A stretch of 64,000 bases of DNA from Luidia sarsii (GCA_949987565.1 OX465105.1:3480496-3544495); one strand, 5' to 3'. Positions 9,965 to 21,925 are shown, counted from the first letter of the stretch. A program made the numbers and translations. The notes: generated from the sequence alone by a model not told the origin.

Positions 9965-10493
9965 AAAGTTTTCTTGGCCATTATTTTTCAATTTTTTCAA
10001 AAAGTTACGTCAGTTTTTCAATAGTTTGTGTAACTCCAATTAAATCATGGCAACATTGCTATTATAGTGCATCTAATCTAAATGAGTGGAATATTACTAC
10101 TCAATGTCTTTTAGCGCAACAAACATGTCCAGATATAAAACATTAGTTGACAAATTTTATATAAACCACAACCTTTTCATATATTTCAATTACCGATATT
10201 AATTTTGCCAGGCACTGAGTATCGTTTAAAGAATTACACAACTTCCTGAAATTACAACAAATGACCTGTTTTCACTTTGGTGAAACATTACGTTTGCTTG
10301 TATAAAATGCATTGATATTGCTTTTCCAAGAGCCCTAATTAGTCTGTCAAAAATAGAGAACTGTTGGTCAGCAAAAAAAGCATTTCTGCAACAACTATAC
10401 ACTACTTGCAGCCATTAGTCTGCTGCAAAGTGATTTCTTTCACATAAGACATGACATTGACAGGTCATGTAGGGCCATTTTGTTTTCAATCGT
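9965..10493. other. No gene seen
   Basis: AT-rich anonymous sequence. The 73-codon frame beginning in the third tRNA-like repeat is chance. Confidence 0.5.
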
Positions 10494-10614
10494 AGGCCGT
10501 GTCCAAAACGGGCTTCCACAGCTATGGCTAGGGCTATTGTCTTGGCATCTCCGTGTATTTCCAACAGGGGGAAGACCTATGCCTAACTCTAGACGCCCAT
10601 TTCGGACACGGCCT
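10494..10614. mobile_element. Short fold-back element (~120 bp)
   Basis: Ends are inverted repeats: AGGCCGTGTCCAAAACGGGC on the left and GCCCATTTCGGACACGGCCT on the right (19 of 20 positions pair when aligned, allowing one transversion). A GC-richer interior has no frame. It is a typical miniature inverted-repeat element. Confidence 0.75.
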
Positions 10615-11189
10615 TATTCTGTTGTATATCAAATTGCCAATAAGTTTTTGTGGAACTCTAAGGCCTTGAGCAAACATCCCTTCAGCTTTTACATGCATGG
10701 ACATCATTGCTTTTAGGAAGTATCCCAATGACTTTTGAAAGATTCTGATAAGTCTTCAATAATATTTATGCAAATTGTATGCATCAAACTGAAAGAGAGG
10801 CTATGGGATTTCCAAGATTAATTGTTGTTCCCTGCTGCTTTTTGATCTTTTCTTGACATAATTCTTCAACAGAACCGAACTTTATCTTAGGAACAACGGT
10901 AAGGTCCCTTGAATTTACCGCCATCTTGGAAATCTAGCGCCCATAGCCTCGTTATGGGCTGAATGCATACAATTTGCATGAATATCAAGAAAGACCTTTT
11001 GCATCACAAGCACCCTGAGCTCAGAAATGCACAGCAATGGCCATAAGCCACCATCTAGATAGACCTTGTAACCATTCCAATGAACAATACTGTCATGATA
11101 TATAAGGGCAAACCCTCATTGAAACACATTCTCACTGACTCAAAATTCTATTCCAAACAAGTCCTTACCTAAAGTCATCTTATTATAGC
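10615..11189. other. No gene seen
   Basis: Anonymous sequence leading into the core/spacer array. Two ATTTGCAT/ATGCAAATTGTATGC-type words occur in opposite orientation around 10770 and 10970. Confidence 0.45.
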
Positions 11190-11526
11190 CTCAGGTGTGT
11201 CTTCACTCCAATTGATTCAATCATGGGAAGTAATTGCAAGATGACCTACATGCCTTTCTAATCCACTCCATCGAGCACAAGGTTCTTAAGTCTTCTGCCA
11301 CGTTCATCAGCTCCTTACTCCTCAAAAGATAGAGGGCCTGACCTTTCTCAAAGGTCCATTGAGTAAGGTCCGGCTAGGATCGAAACGTCAGGCCCTCCAA
11401 CCTTTGAGATTTATGTAATGCAGGTAGTTTTTGTTGGGAAATCAGGCAGGGTCAATGTCATCTTGCATTTGTTGGGGCCAACATCGTCTCCTGATGGCAG
11501 GAAAATCAAACAAAATACAGCGTCAT
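11190..11526. repeat. Array core copy 1 (most diverged), split by a PLE terminus
   Basis: Words of the core are recognisable with many changes: TCCACTCCATCGAGCACAAG, TCTTCTGCCACGTTCATCAG, TTGTTGGGGCCAACA, CTCCTGATGGCAGGAAAATC. It is interrupted at 11333-11402 by a PLE terminal sequence. As the most diverged copy, it lies at the low-coordinate edge of the array, next to the hexamer satellite. Confidence 0.8.
11333..11402. mobile_element. PLE terminal fragment inside core copy 1
   Basis: AGGGCCTGACCTTTCTCAAA and the inverted GGATCGAAACGTCAGGCCCT lie either side of a short linker. Core sequence stops before it (CTCCTCAAAAG) and resumes after it (TTTTTGTTGGGAAATCAGG), so it is an insertion into the core. 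Confidence 0.7.
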
Positions 11527-14500
11527 GAAAAAGGCAGAGGTAAAAGAAGAGGCAGAAGCAGAAAGAGCAACAGAGACAGAGACAGGGGCTGACACAGATA
11601 CAGATGTAAAAGCAGAAGCAAAGATAGAGACAGAGGAAGAGGCAGAGACAAAGACACAAACAGATATAATACAGAGACAGAGATGGAGACAGAGACACAC
11701 ACAATGACAGAGACAGAGGCAGGGAAAATAAACACAATACATGATGAAATGATGAAAATAGAGGCATAGGCAGAGGAAGAGGCAGAGACATAGGCATAGG
11801 CAGAGGTATAGGCAGAGGCATGGGCAGAGGCAGAGGAAGAGGCATAGGCTGAGTCATAGGCAGAGGCAGAGACAGAGGCATAGGCATAGGCAGAGGCAGA
11901 GGCACATGCAGAGGCAGAGGCATAGGCAGAGGCAGAGGCAGAGGCAGAGGCATAGGCAGAGGCATAGGCTGAGGCAGACGCATAGGCAGAGGCAGAGGCA
12001 GAGGCATAGGCAGAGACAGAGGCAGAGACAGAGGCAGGGGCAGAGGCTGAGGCAGATGCATAGGCAGAGGCAGAGGCATAGGCAGAGGCAGAGGCATAGG
12101 CAGAGACATAGGCAGAGGCAGAGGCTGAGGCATAGGCATAGGCAGAGGCAGAGGCAGAGGCAGAGGCAGAGGCAGAGGCATAGGCAGAGGCAGAGGCAGA
12201 GACAGAGGCAGAGGCATAGGCAGAGGCAGAGGCATAGGCAGAGGCAGAGGCAGAGGCAGAGGCAGAGGCATAGGCAGAGGCAGAGGCAGAGACAGAGGCA
12301 GAGGCATAGGCATAGGCAGAGGCAGAGGCATAGGCTGAGGCATAGGCAGAGGCTGAGGCATAGGCATAGGCATAGGCAGAGGCAGAGACAGAGGCAGAGA
12401 CAGAGGCAGAGGCAGAGGCATAGGCATAGGCAGAGGCAGAGGCATCTAGGCAGATGCATAGGCAGAGGCAGAGGCAGAGGAAGATGCATAGCCAGAGGCA
12501 TAGGCAGAGGCAGAGGCAGAGGCATAGGCAGAGGCAGAGGCAGAGGCAGAGGCATAGGCAGAGGCAGAGGCAGAGGCATAGGCAGAGGCAGAGGAAGATG
12601 CATAGCCAGAGGCATAGGCAGAGGCAGAGGCATAGGCATAGGCATAGGCAGAGGCAGAGGCAGAGGCATAGGCATAGGCAGAGGCAGAGGCAGAGGCATA
12701 GGCAGATGCAGAGGCAGAGGCAGAGGCAGAGGCAGAGGCAGAGGCAGAGGCAGAGGCAGAGGCAGAGGCAGAGGCATAGGCAGAGGCAGAGGCATAGGCA
12801 GATGCATAGGCAGAGGCAGAGGCATAGGCATAGGCAGAGGCAGAGGCATAGGCAGAGGCAGAGGCAGAGGCAGAGACAGAGACATAGGCATAGGCAGAGG
12901 CATAGGCATAGGCAGAGGCAGAGGCATAGGCAGAGGCTGAGGCAGAGGCAGATGCATAGGCAGAGGCAGAGGCAGAGACAGAGGCAGGGGTAGAGGCATA
13001 GGCATAGGCATAGGCAGAGGCATAGACATAGGCAGAGGCAGAGGCAGAGGCTGAGGCAGAGGCAGATGCATAGGCAGAGGCAGAGGCATAGGCAGAGGCA
13101 TAGGCTGAGGCTGAGGCATAGGCAGAGGCATAGGCATAGGCAGAGGCAGAGGCAGAGGCATAGGCAGAGGCTGAGGCAGAGGCAGATGCATAGGCAGAGG
13201 CATAGGCAGAGGCAGAGGCAGAGACAGGCAGAGGTAGAGGCATAGGCTGAGGCATAGGCAGAGGCAGAGGCATAGGCAGAGGCAGAGGCAGAGGCAGAGG
13301 CATAGGCTGAGGCATAGGCTGAGGCTGAGGCTGAGGCAGAGGCATAGGCTGAGGCTGAGGCAGAGGCAGATGCATAGGCAGAGGCAGAGGCATAGGCAGA
13401 GGCAGAGGCAGAGACAGAGGCAGAGGCAGAGGCTGAGGCTGAGGCAGAGGCATAGGCAGAGGCATAGGCATAGGCAGAGGCAGAGGCATAGGCTGAGGCA
13501 TAGGCAGAGGCAGAGGCTGAGGCTGAGGCTGAGGCATAGGCAGAGGCATAGGCTGAGGCTGAGGCAGAGGCAGAGGCAGATGCATAGGCAGAGGCAGAGG
13601 CATAGGCAGAGGCAGAGGCAGAGACAGAGGCAGAGGTAGAGGCATAGGCTGAGGCATAGGCAGAGGCATAGGCATAGGCAGAGGCAGAGGCATAGGCTGA
13701 GGCTGAGGCATAGGCATAGGCAGAGGCAGAGGCAGAGGCAGAGACAGAGGCATAGGCTGAGGCATAGGCTGAGGCTGAGGCATAGGCAGAGACAGAGACA
13801 GAGACAGAGGCAGAGGCATAGGCAGAGGCAGAGGCAGAGGCATAGGCAGAGGCATAGGCAGAGGCAGAGGCAGAGGCAGAGGAAGAGGCAGAGGCAGAGC
13901 CATAGGCAGAGGCAGAGGCATAGGCAGAGACAGCGGCAGAGGCAGAGGCATAGGCAGAGGAAGAGGCAGAGGAAGAGGCAGAGGCAGAGGCATAGGCAGA
14001 GGCAGAGGCATAGGCAGAGGAAGAGGCATCGGCATAGGCAGAGGAAGAGGAAGAGGAAGAGGAAGAGGAAGAGGAAGAGGAAGAGGAAGAGGAAGAGGAA
14101 GAGGAAGAGGAAGAGGAAGAGGAAGAGGAAGAGGCATACGCATAGGCATAGGCAGAGGCAGAGACAGAGACAGAGGCAGAGGCATAGGCAGAGGCAGAGG
14201 CAGAGGCAGAGGAAGAGGCAGAGGCAGAGGCAGAGGCATAGGCAGAGGCATAGGCAGAGGAAGAGGCAGAGACAGAGGCAGAGGCAGAGGCATAGGCAGA
14301 GGAAGAGACAGAGGCAGAGGCAGAGACAGAGGCATAGGCATAGGCAGAGGCAGAGGCAGAGGCATAGGCAGAGGCAGAGGCAGAGGCATAGGCAGAGGCA
14401 GAGGCAGAGGCAGAAGCAGATGCATAGGCAGAGGCATAGGCAGATGCATAGGCATAGGCAGAGGCAGAGGCATAGGCAGATGCATAGGCAGAGACAGAGG

Positions 14501-15806
14501 GAGAGGCAGAGGCATAGGCATAGGCAGAGACAGAGGCAGAGACAGAGGCAGAGGCAGAGGCATAGGCAGAGGCGTAGGCAGAGGCGTAGGCATAGGCATA
14601 GGCATAGGCATAGGCAGAGGCAGAGGCTGAGGCATAGGCTGAGGCATAGGCAGAGGCAGAGGCAGAGGCAGAGGCAGAGGCAGAGGCAGAGGCAGAGGCA
14701 TAGGCTGAGGCATAGGCATAGGCATAGGCATAGGCAGAGGCAGAGGAAGTGGCAGAGGCAGAGGCATAGGCTGAGGCATAGGCAGAGGCAGAGGCAGAGG
14801 CAGAGGAAGTGGCAGAGGAAGTGGCAGAGGCATAGGCAGAGGAAGAGGAAGAGGAAGAGGCAGATGCAGAGGCATAGGCTGAGCCATAAGCATAGGCTGA
14901 GGCATAGGCAGAGGCAGAGGCAGAGGCAGAGGCAGAGGAAGAGGCAGAGGCAGAGGCAGAGGCAGAGGCATAGGCATAGGCTGAGGCAGAGGCAGAGGCA
15001 TAGGCATAGGCAGAGGCATATGCAGAGGCATAGGCAGAGGCAGAGGCATAGGCAGAGGCATAGGAAGAGGCAGAGGCAGAGGCAGAGGCAGAGGCAGAGG
15101 AAGAGGCAGAGGCATAGGCATAGGCAGAGGCATAGGCAGAGGCATAGGCAGAGGCAGAGACAGAGGCAGAGGCAGAGGCATAGGCAGAGCCATTGGCTGA
15201 GGCATAGGCTGAGGCAGAGGCAGAGGCAGAGGCAGAGGCATAGGCAGAGGCATAGGCAGAGGCAGAGACAGAGGCAGAGGCAGAGGCAGAGGCATAGGCA
15301 GAGCCATTGGCTGAGGCATAGGCTGAGGCAGAGGCATAGGCAGAGGCAGAGGCAGAGGCAGAGGCATAGGCAGAGGCAGAGACAGAGGAAGAGGCAGAGG
15401 CAGAGGCATAGGCAGAGGAAGAGGCAGAGGCAAAGGCAGAGGCAGAGGAAGAGGCAGAGACAGAGGCAGAGGAAGAGGAAGAGGAAGAGACAGAGGCAGA
15501 GGAAGAGACAGACAGAGACAGAGGCAGAGGCAGAGGCAGAGGCATAGGCAGAGGAAGAGGCAGAGGCATAGGCATAGGCATAGGCAGAGGCAGAGGCAGA
15601 GGCAGAGGCAGAGGAAGAGGAAGAGGCAGAGGCATAGGCATAGGCAGAGGCAGAGGCAGAGGAAGAGGCAGAGGCATAGGCATAGGCAGAGGCATAGGCA
15701 GAGGAAGAGGCAGAGACAGAGGCAGAGGCAGAGACAGAGGAAGAGGCAGAGGCAGAGGAAGAGGCAGAGGAAGAGGCAGTGGTAGAGACAGAGATAGAGG
15801 CAGGAA
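11527..15806. repeat. Hexamer satellite (GGCAGA/GGCATA/GGCTGA), 4.3 kb
   Basis: The plus strand is built from six-base words, chiefly GGCAGA, with GGCATA, GGCTGA, GACAGA, GGAAGA and GGCAGA-TGCATA variants in local higher-order patterns. A pure GGAAGA block lies at 14039-14133. The period keeps frames open on both strands: dipeptide repeats LP/MP, SA/YA and CL on the minus strand, RQ/RH and GR on the plus strand, up to 1431 codons. These are not credible proteins. It is the longest spacer of the array. Confidence 0.95.
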
Positions 15807-16670
15807 AATCAAACGCAATACACAGTTATGATGAAAGTTGAGGTAAAAGCAGAGATGTAATCACAGAGAGGCTGAGGCAGAGACAGAGGCAGAGACAGAG
15901 GCAGAGACAGAGGCAGAGGCAGAGGCAGAGGCAGAGGCAGAGGCAGAGACAGAGGCAGAGGCAGAGGCAGAGACAGAGGCAGAGGTAGAGACAGAGGCAG
16001 AGGCAGAGGCAGAGGCAGAGACAGAGGAAGAGGTAGAGTATAAATTCATTTTTTTGAGTTACGCAGATCATAGCTTTACGCTTGTTATAACCAGATAAAC
16101 ATGATACCATTACCAGTTTGAGTAGCACAGCGTATTATCGTACGTGTATGCAACCATGCGGCTGCAGTATACAGTGTGTGAAAAGAAGTGCTGTGTCATG
16201 TTTAATTGCAGCGCGTAGGCTGGTTTCGGTCCTGTAGTGTCGCTATTGCTGTTCCTAGAGGCGGAAACCACACCTAGACTTGCCAACCTCGCTAACGTCG
16301 CTAAAGAGGGGGAAGCAGAGGGGAGGCAGAGGGGGAGGCAGAGGGGGAGGCAGAGGGGGAGGCAGAGGGGGAGGCAGAGGGGGAGGCAGAGGGGGAGGCA
16401 GAGGGGGAGGCAGGGATAGGCAGAGATAGGCAGAGATAGGCAGAGAGGGCGGCAGAGAGGGAGGCAGAGAGGGAGGCAGAGAGGGAGGCAGAGAGGGAGG
16501 CAGAGATAGGCAGAGAGGGCGGCAGAGATAGGAAGAGAGGGAGGCAGAGAGGGAGGCAGAGATAGGCAGAGAGGGCGGCAGAGAGGGAGGCAGAGAGGGA
16601 GGCAGAGAGGGAGGCAGAGAGGGAGGCAGAGAGGGAGGCAGAGAGGGAGGCAGAGAGGGAGGCAGAGATA
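15557..16670. repeat. Tandem duplication, left copy
   Basis: Satellite, a second hexamer block (15868-16036), a unique ~270-bp segment (16037-16306) and the start of a 12-bp GA array recur in the same order at 17722-18920, with small differences in repeat number. The spacing is ~2.2 kb. Confidence 0.85.
16037..16306. other. Unique segment within the duplication (left)
   Basis: Non-repetitive sequence between satellite blocks, beginning GTATAAATTCATTTTTTTGA. It contains TTTAATTGCAG (acceptor-like) and no coding frame I recognise. Nearly identical to 18250-18518. Confidence 0.6.
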
Positions 16671-16932
16671 GGCAGAGAGGGCGGCAGAGATAGGCAGAGA
16701 GGGCGGCAGAGAGGGAGGCAGAGTGGGAGGCAGAGAGGGAGGCAGAGAGGGAGGCAGAGAGGGAGGCAGAGAGGGAGGCAGAGAGGGAGGCAGAGATAGG
16801 CAGAGAGGGCGGCAGAGATAGGAAGAGAGGGAGGCAGAGAGGGAGGCAGAGTGGGAGGCAGAGAGGGAGGCAGAGATAGGCAGAGAGGGCGGCAGAGATA
16901 GGCAGAGAGGGAGGCAGAGAGGGAGGCAGAGG
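16307..16932. repeat. GA-rich minisatellite spacer
   Basis: Units GGGGGAGGCAGA, GAGAGGGAGGCA, GATAGGCAGA and GAGAGGGCGGCA alternate in blocks. Frames stay open on both strands by period only. Confidence 0.9.
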
Positions 16933-17721
16933 CAGAGGCAGATGCAGAGGCCGCCTTTTCTTTACAGTTTTTTTCAATTATAGCCTCATGTCATCAATAA
17001 AGAATGTGTCTACACTTATATAATAATTACCAGAAGACAGATAGTTCTTGCTGATCCACTCCATGAAGCCCAGGTCTCTTATATCTTCTGCCACGTTCCT
17101 TAGCTCCTTGCTGCTGAAGTTCTTGTTGGGAAGTCAGACTGGGCCATTGTCTGGTAGTTTCGCTGGCTTCATCGTAGATTTGATGGTCCATACATCACCT
17201 CCTGAGGGTCAGGAAAATCAAAAAGGGTGCAGTGTCGTGATGAAGGAAAAGGTGAAAGTAGAGAGGGGAGGCAGAGGGGGAGACAAAGGACAAAGAGGGG
17301 AGAGGGAGGGGAGGAGGGAGAGGAGGTGGAGGGGGAGGCAGCAAAAGAGAGCAGTCTAGAGGGGGAGGAAGAGGGGAGCCAGAGGGGGAGCCAGAAGGCA
17401 GAGGGGAGGCAGAAGGGAGGCAGAGGGGAGGCAGAGGGGGAGGCAGAGGGGGGAGCCAGATCAGCCAGAGGGGAGCCAGAGAGGAGCCAGAAAAGCCGGA
17501 GGGGAGCCAGAAGGGGAGGCAAACGGGTGGAATGTGGAGTAGGCAGACAGGGAGCCAGAGGGGGGAGGCAGAGGGGAGGCAGAGGGGAGGCAGAGGAGCA
17601 ACAGAGAAGCCAGAGGGGGAGGCAAACGGGTGGAATGTGGAGTAGGCAGTGAGGGAGCCAAAGGGGGAGGCAGAGGGGAAGGCAGAGGGGAAGGCAGAGG
17701 GGAAGGCAGAGGGGGAGACAG
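16933..17721. repeat. Array unit 2: core (subtype 2) plus GA spacer
   Basis: The core reads GATCCACTCCATGAAGCCCA, ATATCTTCTGCCACGTTCC, GTTCTTGTTGGGAAGTCAGA, then the subtype-2 segment ATAGATTTGATGGTCCATAC and CCTGAGGGTCAGGAAAATCA. The segment CAACTGATTCAATATAGGC is missing. The spacer (17263-17721) is irregular, with GGGAGCCAGA and GGGGAGGCAGA units. Confidence 0.9.
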
Positions 17722-18920
17722 AGGGGGGAGGCATAGGCATAGGCATAGGCAGAGGCAGAGGCAGAGGCAGAGGCAGAGGAAGAGGAAGAGGCAGAGGCAT
17801 AGGCATAGGCAGAGGCAGAGGCAGAGGAAGAGGCAGAGGCATAGGCATAGGCAGAGGCATAGGCAGAGGAAGAGGCAGAGACAGAGGCAGAGGCAGAGAC
17901 AGAGGAAGAGGCAGAGGCAGAGGAAGAGGCAGAGGAAGAGGCAGTGGTAGAGACAGAGATAGAGGCAGGAAAATCAAACGCAATACACAGTTATGATGAA
18001 AGTTGAGGTAAAAGCAGAGATGTAATCACAGAGAGGCTGAGGCAGAGACAGAGGCAGAGACAGAGGCAGAGACAGAGGCAGAGGCAGAGGCAGAGGCAGA
18101 GGCAGAGGCAGAGGCAGAGACAGAGGCAGAGACAGAGGCAGAGGCAGAGACAGAGGCAGAGGTAGAGACAGAGGCAGAGGCAGAGGCAGAGACAGAGACA
18201 GAGGCAAAGGCAGAGGCAGAGGCAGAGGCAGAGACAGAGGAAGAGGTAGAGTATAAATTCATTTTTTTGAGTTACGCAGATCATAGCTTTACGCTTGTTA
18301 TAACCAGATAAACATGATACCATTACCAGTTTGAGTAGCACAGCGTATTATCGTACGTGTATGCAACCATGCGGCTGCAGTATACAGTGTGTGAAAAGAA
18401 GTGCTGTGTCATGTTTAATTGCAGCGCGTAGGCTGGTTTCGGTCCTGTAGTGTCGCTATTGCTGTTCCTAGAGGCGGAAACCACACCTAGACTTGCCAAC
18501 CTCGCTAACGTCGCTAAAGAGGGGGAAGCAGAGGGGAGGCAGAGGGGGAGGCAGAGGGGGAGGCAGAGGGGGAGGCAGAGGGGGAGGCAGAGGGGGAGGC
18601 AGAGGGGGAGGCAGAGGGGGAGGCAGAGGGGGAGGCAGAGGGGGAGGCAGGGATAGGCAGAGATAGGCAGAGATAGGCAGAGAGGGCGGCAGAGAGGGAG
18701 GCAGAGAGGGAGGCAGAGAGGGAGGCAGAGAGGGAGGCAGAGAGGGAGGCAGAGATAGGCAGAGAGGGCGGCAGAGATAGGAAGAGAGGGAGGCAGAGAG
18801 GGAGGCAGAGATAGGCAGAGAGGGCGGCAGAGAGGGAGGCAGAGAGGGAGGCAGAGAGGGAGGCAGAGAGGGAGGCAGAGAGGGAGGCAGAGAGGGAGGC
18901 AGAGAGGGAGGCAGAGATAG
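17722..18920. repeat. Tandem duplication, right copy
   Basis: Same order as 15557-16670: hexamer satellite, AATCAAACGCAATACACAGT junction, second hexamer block, unique segment (18250-18518) and 12-bp GA array. Slightly more repeat units than the left copy. Confidence 0.85.
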
Positions 18921-19323
18921 GCAGGGCAGTGGCAGATGGAGAGGCAGTCCTTATTACCTAACGTTATATTCACCAGGTTTTTATTTCAATTATAGCTTGA
19001 TGTCATGAATGAACAATGTGTCTACACTTCAACTGATTCAATATAGGCAAATAATTACCTAATGCCCTAGAGTCCTTCCTGATCCACTCCATGAAGTTCA
19101 GCTCTGTTACGTATATCTTCTGCCAGGTTCCTTAGCTCCTTGCTGCTGAAGTTCTTGTTGGGAAGTCAAACTGGGCCAATGTCTGATAGTTTCGCTGCCT
19201 CCATCATGCATTCTGTGGTAACAACCTCGCCTCATGAGGGCAGAAAAATCAAAAAGAGTGCAGTGTCATGATGAGGGCAGAGGTGAAAGCAGAAATGCAA
19301 AGGCAAAGGCAGACAGACAGACA
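18921..19323. repeat. Array unit 3: diverged core
   Basis: A core copy with private changes (GAAGTTCAGCTCTGTTACG, CATTCTGTGGTAACAACC, CCTCATGAGGGCAGAAAAAT). Its spacer is cut short by the DNA-transposon insertion at about 19329. Confidence 0.85.
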
Positions 19324-19363
19324 TTAGCAAGCTTTCGTTTTACGACGGGAGAAATCTAGTTAA

Positions 19364-20043
19364 CCACTTCGCGCCGGGACCACCGAATCCGGAGGTCAAT
19401 TGGATTGCCTATGCAACGGGGCCCTCCGAATCCGGGCACCACTATTGTCCACATTCTAAACAAAGACTCTTTTCAGCTTAGAACAAAGCAATACGAATCA
19501 GTACAAAGACGCTTTTTGACGCAAGTTGCCACATGAATTGCAAGATTAGCAGCAGTAATTGTGCAATTGTGGGACTTTTACTGTGGAGGATCGAGGGATA
19601 CCGCGCTGCAGCTGAAAGCACGCGGGGAACATTGTCTTTGCATGCCACACAGCCCAACGGTCGTCAGTCTGGCATTGGAATTCCCCCCACATTCTTTACC
19701 GTAATCTGTATGCTCGTTTGTGGCCGACCAACTCGAAGATTTGACTGCCTGGAGTGGAGGCTGGAGTCTGTGGTCAGGGATTGTCAGCAGCGTACACGCA
19801 CGCACTCACACACGTCCGTTACGGTCCATTGACGATGCACAACGGATAATCTCTTGACAAAAGCCACAACAACGTCCGAATTGTGCCAGGTTTTACTCTC
19901 TTGTACCCATAGTATACTCTTATCGATTTATTTCACATAAATATATTGTTCCAATTGTTTTAGCGAGATTTGAAAATGATGCATTGTTAAAAAACCCTCG
20001 TATGGCGGTCATCGGCGCTGAAAAACCCCCCGGCGCGAAGTGG
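19364..20043. mobile_element. piggyBac-like non-autonomous element (680 bp)
   Basis: Bounded by TTAA on both sides (19360-19363 and 20044-20047), the piggyBac target signature. The ends are inverted repeats: CCACTTCGCGCCGGG left and CCCGGCGCGAAGTGG right. It is too short for a transposase, and the 99-codon frame inside has no catalytic motif. Confidence 0.8.
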
Positions 20044-20047
20044 TTAA

Positions 20048-21185
20048 GGCTGTGCCGAATATTTGAATATTCATTCGATTATCGAATATTCGAATATCAT
20101 TTACCGAATACGAATATTCGGCTCTGCCGAACACCGTCCTTGGTTGCCGTTTGTAATTCCTGAACGTCAGAATTATACCTGAAATTACTGTCCGTGTTTT
20201 TTTCTTAGCGCTGGAGAATGACAAGTTGGTCATTTTCCCCGATCGAAGGAAAGAGTTCAATAAATAGGTACCTGAGAAACTGGGTACAGGTAATCACATG
20301 ACTGAATGGTCGGCAGCTTTTTGAGTAGCCTTTAGTCAAGGCGGATTTCACGCCACACTAGACTTTTCGCCACACTAGACGCCTTGACTCAAGGATATGT
20401 TTCCCCACTCGGCTAATCAGAAAAAACAAAATCTGACTCCCTATGTCGGCAACATTTTGGTCGGCTGCGAAAAGATGATCGGAGCGAAATACATGTAGTA
20501 CGGGCGTCATTTTGAGTGCACACACACGTGTATTGTATTGATTGTACATGAACGTAGATAGTCAAACTTAATACGCTATAATTATGCCGCGTGCTGAAAG
20601 CAAAGTGTGGTCGCATGTACTGCTGATACGTGCGCGGCTGCCTATTAATAATATGTTGCGTTCCTTCATGTTGCATGCTCCAGACGGAATTGACGATCGA
20701 GATCGCTGCCATGAACGAAACTTGGTAATTGGTGCGATTAGAAAAATTGCCCTAAATCTTGATGGAATAGATGTAAGAATGTTATTCTTCGTCAGTTGGA
20801 CTAAATCGAGGTAAAAAAACACGGTATGAACAAATGTTCCGGGCTTATTTGTCCGACAAACTTAATTTTAGGGCAGCTGACTGCTTGCTGCTCATCATTG
20901 CTAGCGCAAAACGATCTTTTTTGGAAAGTTGCAACCTACTATATATTTCTTCCACAAGCAGGAATCCTTATTAACCTTTTCTCAACAAAGGCCTTGGTGC
21001 CCTAGGTACATGTAACCATGATCCAACTTGTTTTTTGGCCTTGGTGCCCCTCCAAATGTGTAGATAGTGGAGGCCAAACAAAAAATAGCCTTGCCATTCA
21101 GTGTCGTTCAACTCGATCGAATATTCGAATATTCGATCAAAATGAAGACCGAATATTTGAATAGTCAATTATTCGAATTGACTCA
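20048..21185. mobile_element. hAT-like remnant with GAATATTCGAATATTC ends
   Basis: AT-rich palindromic ends (GCCGAATATTTGAATATTC near 20058 and the inverted GAATATTCGATC near 21130) enclose a plus-strand frame at 20584-20814 (76 codons). This begins MPRAESKVWSHV, similar in layout to the start of hAT transposases with a BED zinc finger. The frame ends before any zinc-binding pattern is complete. It is a degraded or internally deleted element. Confidence 0.35.
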
Positions 21186-21291
21186 GCATTAAATCAAGTA
21201 CGGTAATTCGAGCTGAACATTGATCTGCACATGCACAACAACCTGCAAGTCCCCGTACTGTGCGCTCTCCATCGTAAAACGAAAGCTCAAT

Positions 21292-21925
21292 AATGAGGCA
21301 GAGGCAGAGCGAGAGGGGGGGGGGGGGGCGGAGGGGTAGGCAGAGGCAGAGGGAGAGCAAGAGGGAGCCAGAGGGAGAAGCAGAGGGAGAGGCCAAGGTG
21401 GAAGGAGAGGGGGAACCACAGGGGAGACAGATAAGGAGACAGAGGGGATGGCAGAGGGGGAGCCAGAGGGATCAAGAGGGAAGACAGACAGGGAGAATGA
21501 GGGGAGGCAGAGGGAGAGCCAGAGGGGAGCCAGAGGCGGAGGTAGAGGGGGAGGCAGAGGGGGAGGCAGAGGGAGAGGCAGAGGGAGAGGCAGAGGGGGA
21601 GGCTGAGGTGGAAGCAGAGGTGGAGGCAGAGGGGGAGGTAGAGGGGAGCCAAAGGCGAGGGAAAAGGTGGAGGCAGAGGGAGAGGTAGAGGGGGAGGCAG
21701 AGGGAGAGGCAGAGGGGGAGGCTGAGGTGGTAGCAGAGAGGCAAAGGGGGAGGCTGAGGTGGAAGCAGAGGTGGAGGTAGAGGGGGAGGTAGAGGGGGAG
21801 GTAGAAGGGGAGGAGGCAAAGGGGGAGGTAGAGGGAGAGGCAGAGGGGGAGATAGAGGGGGAGGCAGAGGGGGAGGTAGAGGGGGAGGTAGAGGGGAGGC
21901 AGGGGAAGAGTCAGTGGAAGATGGA
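21292..21925. repeat. GA-rich minisatellite spacer
   Basis: Irregular GAGGCAGAGGGGGA, GAGGTGGAAGCAGA and GGGAGCCAGA units after a run of 12 G at about 21317. Part of the array spacer, displaced by the transposon from unit 3. Confidence 0.9.

Larger units (their letters stand above)
19329..21288. mobile_element. DNA-transposon-like insertion (~2 kb) with nested elements
   Basis: GCTTTCGTTTTACGA near the left end (19331-19345) reappears inverted as TCGTAAAACGAAAGC at the right end (21272-21286). Outside both ends lies purine-rich array sequence, so this is an insertion into the array. The interior holds a piggyBac-like element, AT-rich GAATATTCGAATATTC palindromes and a short BED-like reading frame. 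Superfamily of the outer element is not recognised. Confidence 0.55.

Noticed and set aside
11523..15818. 1431-codon minus-strand frame and its overlapping companions
   Set aside because: Dipeptide repeats from a hexamer satellite. Several frames on both strands are open over the same bases and there is no gene signal at the ends.
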